From: Spongiibacter nanhainus
Lineage (GTDB): Bacteria > Pseudomonadota > Gammaproteobacteria > Pseudomonadales > Spongiibacteraceae
Assembly: GCF_016132545.1 (NCBI RefSeq)
Contig: NZ_CP066167.1
Location: 585,001 to 649,000 of the forward strand
Reading direction: 5' to 3'
Length of the DNA stretch: 64,000 bases
In this document: positions 20,837 through 28,992 of the stretch, one piece after another
How positions within the stretch are numbered: position 1 is the first letter of the stretch
Layout: every line of letters begins with the position of its first letter
Notes under the pieces: generated by a model
What the model saw: only the letters and a program-made list of their open reading frames with translations
What the model was told of the DNA's origin: nothing
Database searches by the model: none
Translations under genes and position numbers: made by a program

Positions 20837-21301
20837 TCAGGCTTTGCGGCGCGCCGTTTTCCCCGGACGCTGTTTGCCGGTTATGGGAGCATCGCCCTCC
20901 AGACCGAGGTTGGACAGCACCCGCTGGGCGTTGCTGGCGCAGCTCATGTCGTCGGGTTTGGCCTCGATCTGGGCCAGGATATCGAGAATGGTTTTCTTAC
21001 TTTGCTCTAACTGTGCCTGCAGGGCTTCAATACTGCGGACTTTATCCCGCAGCGCCTGGTCCAGGGTGTCGTGCTCCCATTGACTGAGATCCGGCGGCAT
21101 CAGTGTGCGCAGCTCGTCGAGGCTAAACCCAGCGTCCTGGGCGGACTTGATCAGATTGAGCACCAGGACCGCCTCGGGGGGATACATCCGGTAGCCATTG
21201 GCCTGACGCTCTACCAGTTGCAGCAAGCCCATGCGCTCATAAAAGCGTATCCGCGACGCGGCCAGCCCGGTGCGCTCAGCTAATTCTCCGATTTTCATCA
21301 T
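20837..21301 (-). CDS. MerR-family transcriptional regulator
   Basis: 154 residues. The winged-helix HTH is IGELAERTGLAASRIRFYER followed by GLLQLVERQANGYRMYP; a long dimerisation helix follows (about 75-125, RDKVRSIEALQAQLEQSKKT). A single Cys (DDMSCASNAQ) lies in the short effector region, without the paired cysteines of SoxR or metal sensors, so an organic inducer is more likely than a metal. The first ATG (21301) and the next codon ATG are both usable after GGAGAC. The promoter at 21371-21401 carries the same operator as its neighbours, so the gene is autoregulated. Confidence 0.9.
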   Translation of the reverse strand: MMKIGELAERTGLAASRIRFYERMGLLQLVERQANGYRMYPPEAVLVLNLIKSAQDAGFSLDELRTLMPPDLSQWEHDTLDQALRDKVRSIEALQAQLEQSKKTILDILAQIEAKPDDMSCASNAQRVLSNLGLEGDAPITGKQRPGKTARRKA

Positions 21302-21370
21302 AGCGGGTGTCTCCCTGGTCTAGCGGAATAGATGGCGGTGCAAATGAGGCACAGCGGTTCCGCATCCTGC

Positions 21371-21401
21371 ATTCTAAGCTTAAACCCAAGTTTAAGGTCA
21401 A
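21371..21401 (-). promoter_or_regulatory. MerR-type operator/promoter of merR (autoregulation)
   Basis: On the minus strand: TTGACC (21401-21396), 19-bp spacer TTAAACTTGGGTTTAAGCT with a near-perfect dyad, and -10 TAGAAT (21376-21371). It points to the merR gene whose ATG is 70 bases further on. The element is the same as those of the two flanking enzyme genes. Confidence 0.8.
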
Positions 21402-21448
21402 TGTCGGCTCTCGCTATCCCGCCTACCGGAAAAATCTGCCAAAAGAGC

Positions 21449-21479
21449 TTGACCTTAAACTTAACTTTAATCTTATCGT
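21449..21479 (+). promoter_or_regulatory. MerR-type operator/promoter of the Old Yellow Enzyme-like gene
   Basis: TTGACC (21449-21454), 19-bp spacer TTAAACTTAACTTTAATCT, -10 TATCGT (21474-21479). It differs from the copy at 19684 only in the dyad centre and the -10, and lies 29 bases ahead of the gene's ATG. Confidence 0.82.
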
Positions 21480-21507
21480 TAAGCCTCAGCTTTGGAGGAT
21501 AATTGCG

Positions 21508-22740
21508 ATGACACTCTTTGACACATTGACGCTACCCAATGGCGCCCTGCTGCCCAACCGCATTGCAAAGGCCGCCATGGAGGAAAACATGGCCGGTGGT
21601 GATATGGCGCCGTCCCGGCCACTGCTGACTCTCTACGAAGCCTGGGCCAAAGGCGGAGCCGGCTTGCTGATCACCGGCAATGTCATGGTGGACCGGCGCG
21701 CCATGACCGGCCCCGGCGGCGTAGTGTTGGAGGACGACAGCCAGCTGGAGGCCTTCCGGGAGTGGGCCACCCTTGGCCGTTCTCGCGGCGGTCAAATCTG
21801 GATGCAGATCAACCATCCCGGCCGGCAGATGCAAAACAATTTGGGGCAAGAGACCTGGGCCCCGTCGGCAGTGCCGGTGGACTTGGGTAACCTGTCCAAG
21901 CGCTTCGATACCCCCAAAGCGATGACGGCGGACAACATCGCCGAGGTGATTGCCCGCTTTGTGCGCACCGCCGAGCTGGCGGAGCAGGCTGGCTTCAACG
22001 GCGTCGAGATCCACGCTGCTCATGGCTATTTGCTCAGCCAGTTCTTGTCGCCATTGACCAATCAACGCAGTGACGCCTGGGGCGGCTCGTTGGAGAACCG
22101 CGCCCGCCTGCTGGTGGAGATTGTCAAAGGCGTGCGGGCGGTGGTGTCGCCCGGCTTTGCGGTGGCGGTTAAACTCAACTCGGCAGACTTCCAGCGCGGC
22201 GGCTTCAGCCTTGACGATGCCCGCCAGGTGGTGAGCATGCTCAACAACCTGTCGGTGGATCTGGTGGAGTTATCCGGTGGCAGCTACGAGGCGCCAGCCA
22301 TGCACGGCCGCTCCCGGGACGAGCGCACCTTGGCTCGGGAGGCCTACTTTTTGGAGTTCGCCAAAGATATTCAGGCGGTGGCTGCTATGCCCATTATGAT
22401 TACCGGTGGCATTCGCCGTCGCCAGGTGGCCGAGCAGGTGGTGGACAGTGGCGTGGACATGGTGGGCATTGCCACCGCGCTGGCCATTGCCCCCGATCTG
22501 CCCAATGACTGGCGCAGCGGCAAAGACACCGCCCCGGCCCTCAAACCCATCACTTGGAGCAACAAGGCGCTGGCATCGCTGGCCTACATGGCGGTGGTGA
22601 AGTTTCAACTGGCCAAGCTCAGTGTCGGCAAGCGAGTTAATCCAGGGGTGTCACCGCTGTGGGCAGTGGTGAAAAGTCAGCTTAAAGATGCCCGCCAAAC
22701 CCGCCGCTACCGGCGCCGAGTTGAGGCCGACGCCGCCTGA
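21508..22740 (+). CDS. NADH:flavin oxidoreductase / Old Yellow Enzyme family
   Basis: 410 residues from the ATG at 21508, eight bases after GGAGGAT; the frame is open further up through the promoter but those codons are not translated. FMN-barrel motifs: LPNRIAKAAMEENMAGG, QINHPGRQ, the substrate/FMN pair HAAHGYLLSQFLSP and the phosphate loop ITGGIRRR. A C-terminal extension (about 370-410, basic) is absent from classical OYEs. The family reduces activated alkenes and nitro compounds using NAD(P)H. Its MerR operator suggests induction by an electrophilic or organic compound. Confidence 0.88.
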   Translation: MTLFDTLTLPNGALLPNRIAKAAMEENMAGGDMAPSRPLLTLYEAWAKGGAGLLITGNVMVDRRAMTGPGGVVLEDDSQLEAFREWATLGRSRGGQIWMQINHPGRQMQNNLGQETWAPSAVPVDLGNLSKRFDTPKAMTADNIAEVIARFVRTAELAEQAGFNGVEIHAAHGYLLSQFLSPLTNQRSDAWGGSLENRARLLVEIVKGVRAVVSPGFAVAVKLNSADFQRGGFSLDDARQVVSMLNNLSVDLVELSGGSYEAPAMHGRSRDERTLAREAYFLEFAKDIQAVAAMPIMITGGIRRRQVAEQVVDSGVDMVGIATALAIAPDLPNDWRSGKDTAPALKPITWSNKALASLAYMAVVKFQLAKLSVGKRVNPGVSPLWAVVKSQLKDARQTRRYRRRVEADAA

Positions 22741-23996
22741 GACTCAGTGGCGTCGCTATCGCTGACCACGCGGTTGCGGCCCTGCTCTTTGGCTTGATAG
22801 AGATTGGCGTCGGCGGCGCTGATCAGGGCGTCCAGAGACTCGCTGACGCTGCTGGCATAGCCAATACTCACCTGAAAGGAGAAATGGTGCCCATCCTGAC
22901 TGACCGGGCTTTGCGATACACGCTCGCGAAAGGCATCCAGCTTATGCCGCGTGGTATCCGGGTCGTCGCAGATCAGCAGGCAGAACTCCTCGCCGCCAAA
23001 GCGGGCCACTAAGCTGTCGCTGAACTCGGTGCTGAGCATGGCGGCGAGGTGGCGCAGGGCAATGTCGCCGGCATCGTGGCCGTACTGGTCGTTGATGCGC
23101 TTGAAGTAGTCGATATCCAGCATGGCCACCCCCACCGGCTTCTGCTGGAACACGGTCTGATGAAACAGCGGGCGCCCGGTAATGAAAAAATGCCGGCGGT
23201 TATACAGTTTGGTCAGGTAGTCCCGGTTGGCGGCATCGCGGATTTCGGCGATCTGATCCAGGTAGTCGAGGTTTTGGTTCACCCGGCACAGCAGTTCTTC
23301 GTAACTGAAAGGCTTGCTGATAAAGTCATTGGCGCCGCTTTTAAGAAAGTGCGCCGACAGCCGCCCCTCGCCGGAGCTGGACAGCCCAATAATCGCCAGT
23401 TGATCCTTATGCTGGCGGGCCCGTAGTTGCAGTATCAACTCAAAGCCATCCATCACCGGCATGTTGTAATCGGTCAGCACCAGTTTGATGTCGGGGTGTT
23501 CGCCAATGCGCTGCAGGGCCTCGGCGCCATTGGTGGCGGTGATCACCTTCAGGCACTGGATATTCAGGTAGCGGGTCAGCATCGACAATACCGAGGGCGA
23601 GTCATCCACCACCAGCACTTTGGTGTTGCGGTTGAGGTGGACCCGCTTTACCAGACCGGCCACATATTCATAGGCGCTGATATTCTTTTTCAGCACATAG
23701 TCCACCACGCCCAGATCCACCATTTTGGTGCGCAGCTCTTCGCCAAAGTAGCCGGTGAGTACGATGACGGGGATGGAGAGCGATTGCAGCACCGGCACAA
23801 TTTCGCCGTTGGGAGCGTCGGGCAGATTCAGGTCCACTAGCGCTACGGAAAAGCCCTCGGGGTCCTCTTGGGCTCGGGAGCGGGCTTCAGTGCCATTGGC
23901 GGTGACGACCACCTCAAAACCGGGAATATCCTCAATCATGGCCTTGGCCATGCTGGCCAGAGAGCGGTTGTCTTCTACGACTAAAACCTTTGGCAT
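22707..23996 (-). CDS. Response regulator diguanylate cyclase, REC-REC-GGDEF
   Basis: 429 residues from the ATG at 23996. REC1 (1-120) has the acidic pair VEDN, phospho-Asp in ALVDLNLP and Lys in VLKKN. REC2 (125-245) has VVDDSPS, LTDYNMPVMDG and FISKPF. The GGDEF domain (about 265-415) has ANRDYLTKLYNRRHF and the active site ARFGGEEF, so it should make cyclic di-GMP. The RxxD inhibitory site five residues ahead of GGEEF is replaced (FSDS), which removes the usual product inhibition. The 3' end overlaps the convergent oxidoreductase gene by 34 bp. No cognate histidine kinase nearby. Confidence 0.92.
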   Translation of the reverse strand: MPKVLVVEDNRSLASMAKAMIEDIPGFEVVVTANGTEARSRAQEDPEGFSVALVDLNLPDAPNGEIVPVLQSLSIPVIVLTGYFGEELRTKMVDLGVVDYVLKKNISAYEYVAGLVKRVHLNRNTKVLVVDDSPSVLSMLTRYLNIQCLKVITATNGAEALQRIGEHPDIKLVLTDYNMPVMDGFELILQLRARQHKDQLAIIGLSSSGEGRLSAHFLKSGANDFISKPFSYEELLCRVNQNLDYLDQIAEIRDAANRDYLTKLYNRRHFFITGRPLFHQTVFQQKPVGVAMLDIDYFKRINDQYGHDAGDIALRHLAAMLSTEFSDSLVARFGGEEFCLLICDDPDTTRHKLDAFRERVSQSPVSQDGHHFSFQVSIGYASSVSESLDALISAADANLYQAKEQGRNRVVSDSDATESQAASASTRRR

Positions 23997-24264
23997 CCTG
24001 CGGGTCGCCCCAATTTGCACATCTTATAATCTTTGTGATTCTAACGAGATGATTTGTTCAGTGTGATCAGTATTGGCCCTTATGACACGTTGCGGCTGAC
24101 TGCGCGAAGCTATACGGTCATAGACAGCCCTGTTTGTTGCTTAAGGCGCAAATAGGGGGCTCCAGGCCTGCCAGGTGATCTGCAACGGACGGCTGGGCAG
24201 TAGAAGAACGACAAGAGGATACAAGAGGATAAAAGAAAACAGCAAAAGAAGAGGGGACAGCAAA

Positions 24265-25635
24265 GTGAAAGCCTATCTTAATTTCGCGACTGCCGTGTTG
24301 ATACTCTTGGGTTTAGGGGCCTGTGGCCAGGACCCCGCCGGCAGCGGCGATACGTCGGTTCGAAGTCTGGCGGACATTAAAGCCGCCGGTGAGCTGCGGG
24401 TGCTGAGCCGCAATGCCCCCACCACCTATTTTCTGGATAAAAACGGCCAGCCCGCCGGGCCGGAGTATGAGCTGGTCAAGGCCTTTGCCGACTCGCTGGG
24501 GGTAGAGCTGCGGCTGATTGTGCAGGATACCGTTGGCGATATTCTCAGCGGCGTATCGCAGGGCAAAGGCGATCTGGCGGCGGCGGGGCTGACCCAGACC
24601 GAGGGGCGCAAAGCGGCATTCACCTTTAGCCGTCGCATCGAGACCATCAACGAGCAGGTGGTGTGTCGCCGGGGCGGCAATGTCGCCAAGTCCGTGGCGG
24701 CGCTGGGCAAGGTCTCGCTGGAAGTGCCGCAAAAAAGCAGCTACGAAGAATCCCTGACCGCGCTACAAAGTACCCATCCTGAAATCACCTGGAAGAGCAA
24801 CCCCAATACCGGCACCGAGCCATTGCTGCAAAAGGTCTGGGAGGGCAAGTTGGACTGCACTGTGGCAGACTCCAACATCGTGGCCATCAACCGCCGCTTT
24901 CTCCCAGAGCTGATCGTGATGTTCGACCTGGGCAGCCCCAAGGATCACGCCTGGCTGATGGCCAAAGACCAGTCCGAGCTAAAAGCTGAAGTCGACCGCT
25001 GGATGGCCAGTGATGCCGGCAAGGCGGCGGTGGATAGAGTCCACTACCGCTACTACAGCTTTATCGAGGACTTCGACTTTGTCGGCACCCGGGCGCTGGT
25101 AGAGCGCATCGACAAACGCCTGCCTAAGTACAAAAGCCTGTTCGAGAAAGCCGCCGCCAAGCATCCCTTTGATCACACCCTGCTTGCCGCTCAGGCCTAT
25201 CAGGAGTCCCACTGGGAGGCCGATGCCAAAAGCCCCAGTGGTGTGCGGGGCATAATGATGCTGACGCAAAATACCGCTAAGTCTTTGGGGGTCACCAATC
25301 GCCTCGACCCCAGACAGGCGATCCCCGCCGGCGCCGAGTATTTATCGAAAATGCATAGCAGGTTCAGCGACGAAATCCCCGAGCCTGACCGCACCTATAT
25401 GGCATTGGCGGCCTACAACCTGGGCCGCGCCCATATGCACGACGCCCAAACCCTGGCCAGAAAGCTGGGCAAAGACCCCCATAGCTGGGAAGACATGCAA
25501 GAGGTGCTGCCGCTGCTCTCCGACAAGCGCTACTACAAAGACCTGCGCTACGGCTACGCGCGGGGCATGGAGCCGGTGCGCTATGTGCAGCGGATTCGGA
25601 ACTATGAGGATATTATCGAGAAAAAAGTGGACTGA
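24265..25635 (+). CDS. mltF: Membrane-bound lytic murein transglycosylase F
   Basis: 456 residues from GTG 24265, with GAGGGGA upstream; it opens a lipoprotein signal (MKAYLNFATAVLILLGLGAC, lipobox LGAC), which the longer frame would bury. The substrate-binding-protein-like regulatory module spans about 40-265 (AAGELRVLSRNAPTTYF). The lytic transglycosylase domain follows, with catalytic Glu in AQAYQESHWEADAKSP and the SLT motifs GIMMLTQNTAKSLG and ALAAYNLGRAH. It cleaves peptidoglycan glycan strands to 1,6-anhydromuropeptides from the periplasmic face of the outer membrane. A direct tandem ACAAGAGGAT (24211-24230) lies in the leader. Confidence 0.92.
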   Translation: MKAYLNFATAVLILLGLGACGQDPAGSGDTSVRSLADIKAAGELRVLSRNAPTTYFLDKNGQPAGPEYELVKAFADSLGVELRLIVQDTVGDILSGVSQGKGDLAAAGLTQTEGRKAAFTFSRRIETINEQVVCRRGGNVAKSVAALGKVSLEVPQKSSYEESLTALQSTHPEITWKSNPNTGTEPLLQKVWEGKLDCTVADSNIVAINRRFLPELIVMFDLGSPKDHAWLMAKDQSELKAEVDRWMASDAGKAAVDRVHYRYYSFIEDFDFVGTRALVERIDKRLPKYKSLFEKAAAKHPFDHTLLAAQAYQESHWEADAKSPSGVRGIMMLTQNTAKSLGVTNRLDPRQAIPAGAEYLSKMHSRFSDEIPEPDRTYMALAAYNLGRAHMHDAQTLARKLGKDPHSWEDMQEVLPLLSDKRYYKDLRYGYARGMEPVRYVQRIRNYEDIIEKKVD

Positions 25636-25669
25636 CCGACGCCGCAGCCAGCCCTTTGTGCAATGCTGG

Positions 25670-26809
25670 CTAACGCTGCGGAGTAATCAGGTATTTTTTA
25701 CCGGTAGCCTGCTGGCTGTATTGGGCCACCACATCAGCCTGCAGTGCTTCAATTAGCGAGATTTCGTCGCTGTAGTGGCTGGCAAAGGTGGTGGTGAGTT
25801 CGTCGGCGACCCGCTGGCGCAACTGGGCGCTTTTCTCTGCGCCGGCCTTGGTCATATAAGGAATCAGCAGCCAGCTGTTGATGCCCCAGCTAAAACCGAA
25901 GTTGCGGTGAATCACCGTAGGTGACAGGTCGAGGCTGCCGTAAATATACAACTGCTTAAAGGTATCCGAGCCATAGGGGCCGGGCAGAGCTGTGCCCTTC
26001 AGAGCCGCCTTTTCCATTGCCGTCATAATGCGGCTGCCCAGCTCGCCGCCGCCAATGGCGTCAAAGGCCACATAGGCCTGGGTGGCCTCAATCGCCGCCG
26101 CCAACTCACCATCAAAACCCTCGGCACTGGAATCCAGCACATAGCGGGCACCTTGGGATTTCAGCAGCTCCACCTGCTCCTGCTTGCGGACGATATTGAT
26201 CAGGTCGATGCCGTCTTTCAGGCAAATGCGGTTAAGCATCTGCCCCAAATTAGAGGCCGCGGCGGTGTGCACTATGGCCTTAAAGCCCTCGGTGCGCATG
26301 GTGTCGACAAAGCCCAGTGCGGTCAGGGGGTTAACAAAGCAGGAGGCGCCTTGTTTAGCGGTGGTGCCCTCATTCAAAGGCAAACACTGGCTGATGTGTA
26401 CCTTGCGGTACTGGCAGTACAGCGAGCCATCCATCACCGCCACTGTCTTGCCCAACAGCGCCTGAGCGGCGTCGCTGGGCCCCGCGGCAACCACCGTGCC
26501 GGCGCCTTCATTGCCCGCCGCCAGCGGCTTGCCAACCCGGGGTTTAACCCGGTTCTCTAGTCCAGGGCGAATTTTGGCGGTGTAGACGGTATCGACACCA
26601 CTGCCTGTGGTCTCGCCGGTGCTGACATCGGCTGGCGCGATCAAGGTGGCCTGGTCGGAGGGGTTTAGGGGGGTGGCTTCAATCTGGACCACCACCTCGT
26701 CGGCGCCCGGTTCGGGGACGGGGGCTTCGCGGAGGAAGAGTTTTAGGTGGCCGTCGTCGGTGACCAGGGAGCGGAGTTCCAGGCCTGATTGGGGGTGTGA
26801 GTTAGACAT
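25670..26809 (-). CDS. Medium-chain dehydrogenase/reductase (zinc-independent alcohol dehydrogenase-like)
   Basis: 379 residues from the ATG at 26809, behind GAGGA; 34 codons of open frame before it lack similarity. The N-terminal GroES-like domain has ATPLNPSDQATL and a conserved GNEGAGTVVAAG. The nucleotide-binding domain has HTAAASNLGQMLNRICLKDG. The structural-zinc cysteine cluster and the Cys/His catalytic zinc ligands of true alcohol dehydrogenases are not seen, so a quinone or enone reductase-type activity with NAD(P)H is more likely. Substrate unknown. Confidence 0.85.
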   Translation of the reverse strand: MSNSHPQSGLELRSLVTDDGHLKLFLREAPVPEPGADEVVVQIEATPLNPSDQATLIAPADVSTGETTGSGVDTVYTAKIRPGLENRVKPRVGKPLAAGNEGAGTVVAAGPSDAAQALLGKTVAVMDGSLYCQYRKVHISQCLPLNEGTTAKQGASCFVNPLTALGFVDTMRTEGFKAIVHTAAASNLGQMLNRICLKDGIDLINIVRKQEQVELLKSQGARYVLDSSAEGFDGELAAAIEATQAYVAFDAIGGGELGSRIMTAMEKAALKGTALPGPYGSDTFKQLYIYGSLDLSPTVIHRNFGFSWGINSWLLIPYMTKAGAEKSAQLRQRVADELTTTFASHYSDEISLIEALQADVVAQYSQQATGKKYLITPQR

Positions 26810-27001
26810 GGGGTCCTCTTTATTTTTAATGGCGTTGGTAGCGAGGCTGCGCTTATGTGGGTGGCGGGTCAAGGGTTTGCCACGTTGAGGGGAAGTCGAT
26901 AGGGCAATCACCCTTTTCGTTACGTCACCTAACGTATAGATACACTCAATTGCCTAACGTAGATTCGATGGCCTGTTTTAGCAATCAATCAAGCAAGGTT
27001 T

Positions 27002-27853
27002 ATGAACAAGGTTGGTCACATTGCATCTATCTGGCACTACCCGGTGAAAGGTATGGCCGGGTCGATGATGTCCGAGGCGGAGGTGGACGAGCGAGGTATC
27101 GAGGGTGATCGGCTCTGGGCCGTCCGGGACGTTCAACGGCAGGAAATTCAAAGCTGCAAGTTTCGTCCCCAGTTGCTTCAGTGCCGCGCCAGCTATGCCA
27201 GCCCAGACATGACGGTCGTCAACATTACCTTTCCTAGCGGTGAACGGCTCCAATGCGGTGATAGTGAAGCCAATGAGCTGATATCAACGCTGGTGGGTCA
27301 CCCCAGCGAACTCAGGCATCTTGAGCCGGCGTCCAATGAAGCATTCTACCGGCGCTACAAACAGGGCGACGAGCACTGGCTGGACGAACTAAAGAACACC
27401 TTTGCCCGGGAGCCGGGCGAGCCCCTGCCCGATCTCGATAATCTCCCCCAGGAAATGCAGGAGTACGTGTCCCAACTTGGCACCTTTTTCCTGGTTTCTC
27501 CACTGCATATTTTGACCACTGCGAGTCTAAAACACATGCATTCACTGAACCCTGAGGCGGATTGGCACGTTGAACGCTTTCGCCCCAATATCGTGATCGA
27601 AACCGAACCCGGTATCACAGGGCTTGCCGAGCAGGACTGGGTTGGTAGCACTTTGCGTATTGGCAGTACCGAGATTCAATGCCACGACACCGCCCCTCGC
27701 TGCGGCGCAGTGGTACGCAAACAACAGGGAATTGAAGAAGACCGAAGCATACTCCGCAGCATCGTGTCCAAAGCTGACCAGAACCTCGGCATCTATGGCA
27801 ACAATGTGATAGCCGGAAGCATTCGCGTGGGGGATGCAGTGTATCTTGTGTAA
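27002..27853 (+). CDS. MOSC-domain protein
   Basis: 283 residues. An N-terminal MOSC beta-barrel (GHIASIWHYPVKGMAGS, then ERGIEGDRLWAVRD) is followed by the MOSC domain with the conserved cysteine in DTAPRCGAVVRKQ that binds a molybdenum-cofactor sulfur in relatives. Standalone bacterial MOSC proteins such as YcbX and YiiM detoxify N-hydroxylated compounds with molybdenum cofactor. An additional loop region (residues 110-150, EPGEPLPDLDNLPQEMQEYV) is typical of this subgroup. Base composition is more AT-rich than in the neighbours to the left. Confidence 0.85.
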   Translation: MNKVGHIASIWHYPVKGMAGSMMSEAEVDERGIEGDRLWAVRDVQRQEIQSCKFRPQLLQCRASYASPDMTVVNITFPSGERLQCGDSEANELISTLVGHPSELRHLEPASNEAFYRRYKQGDEHWLDELKNTFAREPGEPLPDLDNLPQEMQEYVSQLGTFFLVSPLHILTTASLKHMHSLNPEADWHVERFRPNIVIETEPGITGLAEQDWVGSTLRIGSTEIQCHDTAPRCGAVVRKQQGIEEDRSILRSIVSKADQNLGIYGNNVIAGSIRVGDAVYLV

Positions 27854-27996
27854 CGATGCTTTCATCCGATTACAAAAAATCACCGCATTTTTATAACACT
27901 CGAAAGAAGCATGGCCATTAGGTGATATGCCTGATGAATCCTGCCGGCTTTGGGGCTATCCGGTAGTAGAGAAAACCGTCCAAGAACTCCCCGTAG

Positions 27997-28512
27997 TCAG
28001 CTGATGAGGGTCGCCATGGCACGATTATGCGGGCCGTCTTCGGCCTCCAGCCCTGCCTTAACGCCAGTACGGTTCTTTTCGGGTTGGTTTTGGCTCGCTT
28101 TCAGTTTTCCTGTCAGATTCTCTATATTGATCTCTACACCAACAATAGCCTGCGCCAAGCGTTCAATGAATTCCTTCGGCGCGTCATCAACGGACCAGGG
28201 GGCGTCCATGTCTGATTCGTGTTGGTCGGTCAGCCGATGTAGATGATGTTTCAGCCAGTTTGGGTCTTCGATAACCCGAGCGCGACCTTCTGCATGCACA
28301 GCCAAATAGTTCCATGTTGGCACCACCCGTCCCGTCTCCGCCTTGGTTTTATACCATGAAGGTGAGATGTAGGCATCGGGCTCTTGAAAAACAGCAAGAA
28401 CCCGAGCGCCATCCTGCAGGCGCTGCCAGACCGGGTTGTTTCTGGCTACATGGCACTCCAGTTGCCCCAAGCTGCCATCGTCTTCCTTGAAGTGGCTCGG
28501 TACATACTTCAA
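27997..28512 (-). CDS. PaiB-like FMN-binding protein with internal deletion
   Basis: 171 residues against about 205 in the family. The start MKYVPSHFKEDD fits the PaiB N terminus and the later LECHVARNNPVW, SPSWYKTKAETGRVVPTWNYLAVHAEG fit its FMN-binding body. The 35-40 residues in between, which in PaiB include the LIRAHPLATLV and ANHIPF strands, are missing, in frame. PaiB of Bacillus regulates sporulation and protease genes; Gram-negative relatives bind FMN or haem. The missing strands belong to the split-barrel core, so function is doubtful and this may be an early pseudogene. Confidence 0.75.
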   Translation of the reverse strand: MKYVPSHFKEDDGSLGQLECHVARNNPVWQRLQDGARVLAVFQEPDAYISPSWYKTKAETGRVVPTWNYLAVHAEGRARVIEDPNWLKHHLHRLTDQHESDMDAPWSVDDAPKEFIERLAQAIVGVEINIENLTGKLKASQNQPEKNRTGVKAGLEAEDGPHNRAMATLIS

Positions 28513-28630
28513 CTACCCAAAAGGCTTAGGTCGCCGAGTATATTTGCATTTCTATATTTTCTGAGAAATCAGAAGGTATAGATAAAGCTAGGGGGGTAGT
28601 TTCAAAGCTTATGAAAAACGTTGTTTGGTA

Positions 28631-28638
28631 AAATGGCC
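28631..28638. repeat. 8-bp target-site duplication, left copy
   Basis: AAATGGCC abuts the left end of the IS66-family element and is repeated exactly at 31300-31307. Eight-base duplications are characteristic of IS66 transposition. Confidence 0.92.
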
Positions 28639-28668
28639 GTAAGCGCTCAACAAACCCCACCGTTGCGT

Positions 28669-28992
28669 TCAGTCGTTTTCTAATCGCCCATCGATCACGG
28701 ACGACGGCGTGGCATCCTTGACCGCCGAGAGCAGGTGCGGTGAGACATTCCAGCGCTGCCCGCTGTCCGTCACCACGGTTACCGTCTTGCGATTGAATTT
28801 CATAATGGTCGCGAGGACCCGGTCGCCCTGCGGGGAGCTGAAGCTGACCCGAGCGCCGGGGTGGAACTGCATCATCGACTGGTGTGCGTGCATCGATTCC
28901 AGCATCTTCAGGCGCTCAACAATACGCTGGTTCAACGCCATCAGTTCGTCGGCATCGAGATGATCGATGTCGATTTTCATCACCCGTTTCAT
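28669..28992 (-). CDS. IS66-linked small accessory protein
   Basis: 107 residues from the ATG at 28992 (MKRVMKIDIDHLDADELMAL). The start overlaps the tnpC stop as ATGA, so translation is coupled. An N-terminal helix (residues 5-35) precedes a small beta domain resembling SH3/KOW-like folds (PGARVSFSSPQGDRVLATI, then KFNRKTVTVVTDSGQRWNVS). Similar proteins are found beside IS66 transposases in Pseudomonas relatives but are not part of the minimal IS66 set. The role is unknown; nucleic-acid binding or control of transposition are possible. Confidence 0.75.
   Translation of the reverse strand: MKRVMKIDIDHLDADELMALNQRIVERLKMLESMHAHQSMMQFHPGARVSFSSPQGDRVLATIMKFNRKTVTVVTDSGQRWNVSPHLLSAVKDATPSSVIDGRLEND

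Noticed and set aside
26912-27001. Two CCTAACGTA-type repeats before the MOSC gene
   Set aside because: Only two imperfect copies 36 bases apart; not enough to call an operator.
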